This document shows positions 5,705 to 9,797 of a stretch of DNA of 9,797 nt, one piece after another. The notes beneath the pieces are model-generated. The model ran no database searches and was not told the DNA's origin. It was given only the letters and a program-made list of their open reading frames with translations. The DNA is taken from NCBI GenBank assembly GCA_016292545.1, contig JAEDIG010000091.1:1-9797 (forward strand), written 5' to 3'. The stretch's first letter is position 1, and every line of letters begins with the position of its first letter. The position numbers and the translations under genes are program-made. The stretch is from Bacteroidaceae bacterium (lineage in GTDB: Bacteria > Bacteroidota > Bacteroidia > Bacteroidales > Bacteroidaceae).

Positions 5705-6787
5705 ATGCAAGTATCCAATCAAAGAATAGTGGCCGTGGATGTTCTCCGCGGCCTCACCATTTTCTGCATGGTGATGGTGAACAATCCCGGCTCCTGGGGC
5801 AAAGTGTATGCCCCCTTGTGCCATGCCCATTTCAATGGCCTTACGCCCACCGACCTCGTGTTCCCCTTTTTCATGTGCCTGATGGGCTTCTCCATGTATC
5901 TGAGTCTTGCGCGCAAGCGCCTTGACGTGGGAGTCCAGACAAGGCGTATCCTTCGGCGCACGGCACTGATTTTCCTGTTCGGATTGCTCATCAATGCCTT
6001 GAGCCACACCATGTGGCATCCGCTCAATCCTCATGAATGGCGCATTCTGGGTGTGTTGCAGCGTCTGGCTTTGGCATACGGGGGTGCTGGACTTTTGCTC
6101 TTGTGGCTCAAACCCCGCCGTGCGCCCTGGGTCATTGTGGCGCTGCTGGCCGCCTATTCCCTGATGTTGCTCCTTGGCCAGGGCTATGAACTGTCGGCCG
6201 AGAACATCGTGTGCAGGGTGGACCTTGCGTTGCTGGGAGAGTCACACATGTATCATGGCGAGGGGTTTGCCTTTGATCCGGAAGGATTGCTGAGCACGAT
6301 TCCCAGTGTGGCGCATGTGCTGCTGGGGGCATGGCTGGCTCATTGGTCGCTGGCCGAGGAGTCATTGGCTTCCCGCATGTTGCGCCTGCTCATACCCGGT
6401 TTCCTGCTGGTGGCCGCTGCATGGCTGTTGTCCTACGGCTTGCCGATAAACAAGAAGATATGGAGCCCCACGTTTGTGATGGTCACCTGCGGCGCGTGTA
6501 TCTGCATGCTGGCCGTTGTGATGAAGTGGCTCGACATGGGTAACCGCTCCACACGTCTGGCCGAGCCGCTGCGTGTGATGGGCATGAATCCGATGCTCAT
6601 GTTTGTGGCAAGCGATTTGATTGCGCTTTTCATGTCATACTGGAATCTGCACGGCCCTGTGTATGCTTTCCTCCAGTCCTTTATGGGCGACTATCAGGCT
6701 TCGCTGGCATACGCGCTTTGCAATGTGGCTGCGTGTATGGGTGTGGCGTATGGCCTTCACCGCCGTGGCATTGTGTTCAGCGTTTAG
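5705..6787 (+). CDS. NagX/HGSNAT-type multi-pass membrane acyltransferase (COG4299, DUF5009-like)
   Basis: This 360-residue integral inner-membrane protein has about ten hydrophobic segments (near 8-25, 48-68, 83-99, 116-135, 141-158, 199-216, 227-245, 254-274, 290-310 and 333-351). It carries the signature motifs of the family of heparan-alpha-glucosaminide N-acetyltransferase: VAVDVLRG (9-16), NNPGSW (26-31), CHAHFNGLTPTDLVFPFF (39-56), ILGVLQRLAL (114-123), DPEGLLSTIPS (191-201) and LPINKKIWSPTF (246-257). His40 aligns with the catalytic histidine reported in human HGSNAT. Family members are thought to carry acetyl groups from acetyl-CoA across the membrane to an amino sugar, so the likely role is acetylation of a glucosamine-type sugar, perhaps during glycan use or envelope modification. 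The substrate is not determinable. ATG 5705 places VLRG at the usual distance from the N-terminus. It is 83 bp after the barrel gene and 5 bp from the convergent MATE stop. Confidence 0.88.
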   Translation: MQVSNQRIVAVDVLRGLTIFCMVMVNNPGSWGKVYAPLCHAHFNGLTPTDLVFPFFMCLMGFSMYLSLARKRLDVGVQTRRILRRTALIFLFGLLINALSHTMWHPLNPHEWRILGVLQRLALAYGGAGLLLLWLKPRRAPWVIVALLAAYSLMLLLGQGYELSAENIVCRVDLALLGESHMYHGEGFAFDPEGLLSTIPSVAHVLLGAWLAHWSLAEESLASRMLRLLIPGFLLVAAAWLLSYGLPINKKIWSPTFVMVTCGACICMLAVVMKWLDMGNRSTRLAEPLRVMGMNPMLMFVASDLIALFMSYWNLHGPVYAFLQSFMGDYQASLAYALCNVAACMGVAYGLHRRGIVFSV

Positions 6788-6792
6788 GGGGC

Positions 6793-8219
6793 TTATTGCG
6801 TCACTTTCTTGTAGAGCCACCCTTTGCCTAGCAGGCGCCACAGGAAGATGATGCCTCTGAACGTGAGTTCGGCAGCCATGGCCACCCATACGCCCTGCAG
6901 GCCCATGCTGTCCACCATGAGTGCGGCCAGAGGGATGCGCACCAGCCAGATGCTCACAAGATTCATGCTGCACGGGATGAGCGTGTCACCTGCTCCCACA
7001 AACACACCGTAAGCCACGATGCTGGCGGCAAACATGGGTTCGGCAAAGGCCTCGATGCGGAGCACCTCCACCGTGAGCTGCTGCACCATGGCATCGGGGG
7101 TCATGAACGACATGAGCCATGGCGATGCAAAATAGATGACAATGCCCATCACACTCATTACGGCCATGCCCAGCCCCACACTCACGAAACCCAGCTCTCT
7201 GGCCAGCCGTTTGCGTCCGGCACCCAGACTTTGCCCCACAAGGGTGGTGGCTGCATCACCCAATCCGTAGCCGGGCATGTAGCACAGGCTTTCCAGTGTG
7301 ATGCCGAAGGCGTTTGCCGCAATGGCCAGTGTGCCCAGGGGAGCCACAATGATGGTGCTCATGACCTGAGCCGAACACATGATGAAATGCTCCACTCCCA
7401 GCGGCAATGAAATGCGCATGCAGCGTATGAGCGTCTGTTTTTTAATTAGATAACTGCCCGAATCCTGCCGCAGGTTGAGCTCCAGCGAATGGTGCGTGAG
7501 CGCCCTGCACATGGCCAGCGAGCAGATGACGAACGAGAGGGCCGTGCCCAACACTGCGCCCGTCACTCCCAATCCTGCTCCGGGAACGGGAAGCGTGGCA
7601 TCGCTCAGCCGGACGGTGCGGGTGGGGAATATCAGCAGGAAGTTGAAGACGACATCGAGCACACACATCCACACATTCAGCCTCCCTGGCGTTTGGGTGT
7701 TGCCCGATGCCCGCAACATGCCTCCACACAGGGCATTGAGCTGCATGAAGGGCATGCAGAGCGAAAATATCAGGAAATAGATGGTGGCATCGCGGCGGAT
7801 GGCCTCGTCGGCTCCCAGCCACACCGGCAGCTGGCCGCTGATGGCCACACCGATGGCTGCCAGCAGCACACTCAGCAACAGGCAGGCGGGGAAACTCTGG
7901 CGCAACACGGCGCGTGCGTCGCTCCACCGGCTGCCTCCTATGTGGTGGGCCACCTGCACATAGAATCCCGTGCAGAAGGATGTTGCAAGCCCCCCGAAAA
8001 GCCAGATGGTGGTGGATACAAGGCCTATCGACGCACTTGCGCCTGCGCCCAGTGTGCCCACCATGGCCGCATCGATATATTGCATCACGATGCTGCTGGC
8101 TTGTGCCAGCATGGAGGGTATGCTCAATGTGAGAGTGAGCAGGAATCCGTCCCTCAAGCTCAGGTGCTTATGGTCACGGATCCTGCCCAGCAGAAAGTCT
8201 TTCTTCTCAATGACGTTCA

Positions 8220-8220
<1 letters not shown>
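6793..8220 (-). CDS. MATE-family multidrug/metabolite exporter
   Basis: This 475-residue inner-membrane protein has the length and two-lobe repeat of MATE transporters, with about 12 membrane segments. N-lobe signatures are IDAAMVGTLGAGASASIGL (49-67), GMLRASGNTQTP (167-178) and GVTGAVLGTALS (218-229). The C-lobe repeats them as VGQSLGAG (328-335) and GVFVGAGDTLIP (405-416). The lobes are joined by a polar loop near 243-262 (SLELNLRQDSGSYLIKKQ). MATE proteins export cationic drugs or metabolites in exchange for Na+ or H+; neither substrate nor ion can be read here. Its ATG shares one base with the TGA of the upstream ettA gene, so the two are almost certainly on one transcript and may be translationally coupled. 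The start is further supported by the cytoplasmic charged N-terminus (MNVIEKKDFL) before the first membrane segment. The stop is only 5 bp from the opposing acyltransferase stop. Confidence 0.93.

Positions 8221-9797
<1,577 letters not shown>

Noticed and set aside
7437..7450. AAAAAAC run on the coding strand of the MATE gene, considered as a frameshift slippery site
   Set aside because: The zero frame reads AAA AAA CAG, which is the wrong phase for the X XXY YYZ motif. The downstream frame continues as a complete MATE C-lobe, and the run simply encodes Lys-Lys in the inter-lobe loop.

Overview
This window is a gene-dense chromosomal segment from a Bacteroidota bacterium. It is most likely from the order Bacteroidales and resembles Prevotella, although genus is only an inference. 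The evidence is a TTTG / TAnnTTTG promoter, genes lacking Shine-Dalgarno motifs, an OmpP1/FadL-type outer-membrane protein of the kind common in Bacteroidales, and the overall style of the proteins. Base composition is fairly GC-rich inside genes, while the two clearest intergenic regions are AT-rich. Nothing marks the region as mobile: no insertion sequence, integrase, tRNA, rRNA, CRISPR array or phage gene was seen. No stretch longer than 300 bases lacks a gene.

Layout. (1) Bases 2-703 (+) hold the C-terminal part of a PLP-dependent aminotransferase that begins outside the window. A LolC/LolE-like FtsX-type permease follows at 736-1977 (+). (2) Ribosomal protein L11 methyltransferase PrmA lies on the minus strand (1939-2808), and its 3' end overlaps the permease 3' end by 39 bp. 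(3) A 141-bp AT-rich divergent region (2809-2949) carries a -7 box for prmA and a complete -33/-7 Bacteroidota promoter facing right. (4) Three plus-strand genes follow: a secreted Trp/Tyr/Gly-rich low-complexity protein (2950-3966), an OmpP1/FadL-family beta-barrel (4035-5621) and a multi-pass NagX/HGSNAT-type membrane acyltransferase (5705-6787). (5) On the minus strand, facing them, are a MATE exporter (6793-8220) and the translation factor EttA (8220-9797, N-terminus outside the window). The last two are joined by a TGATG stop/start overlap.

How the genes work together. Four of the seven proteins belong to the cell envelope: lipoprotein-release permease, secreted aromatic-rich protein, outer-membrane channel and membrane acyltransferase. 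A fifth is an inner-membrane exporter. PrmA and EttA act on the ribosome. No single pathway links them all. The most coherent unit is the 2950-6787 envelope cluster, which starts at the well-defined promoter. I do not see a clear new defence, secretion or biosynthetic system. The least explained gene is the aromatic-rich secreted protein at 2950-3966.
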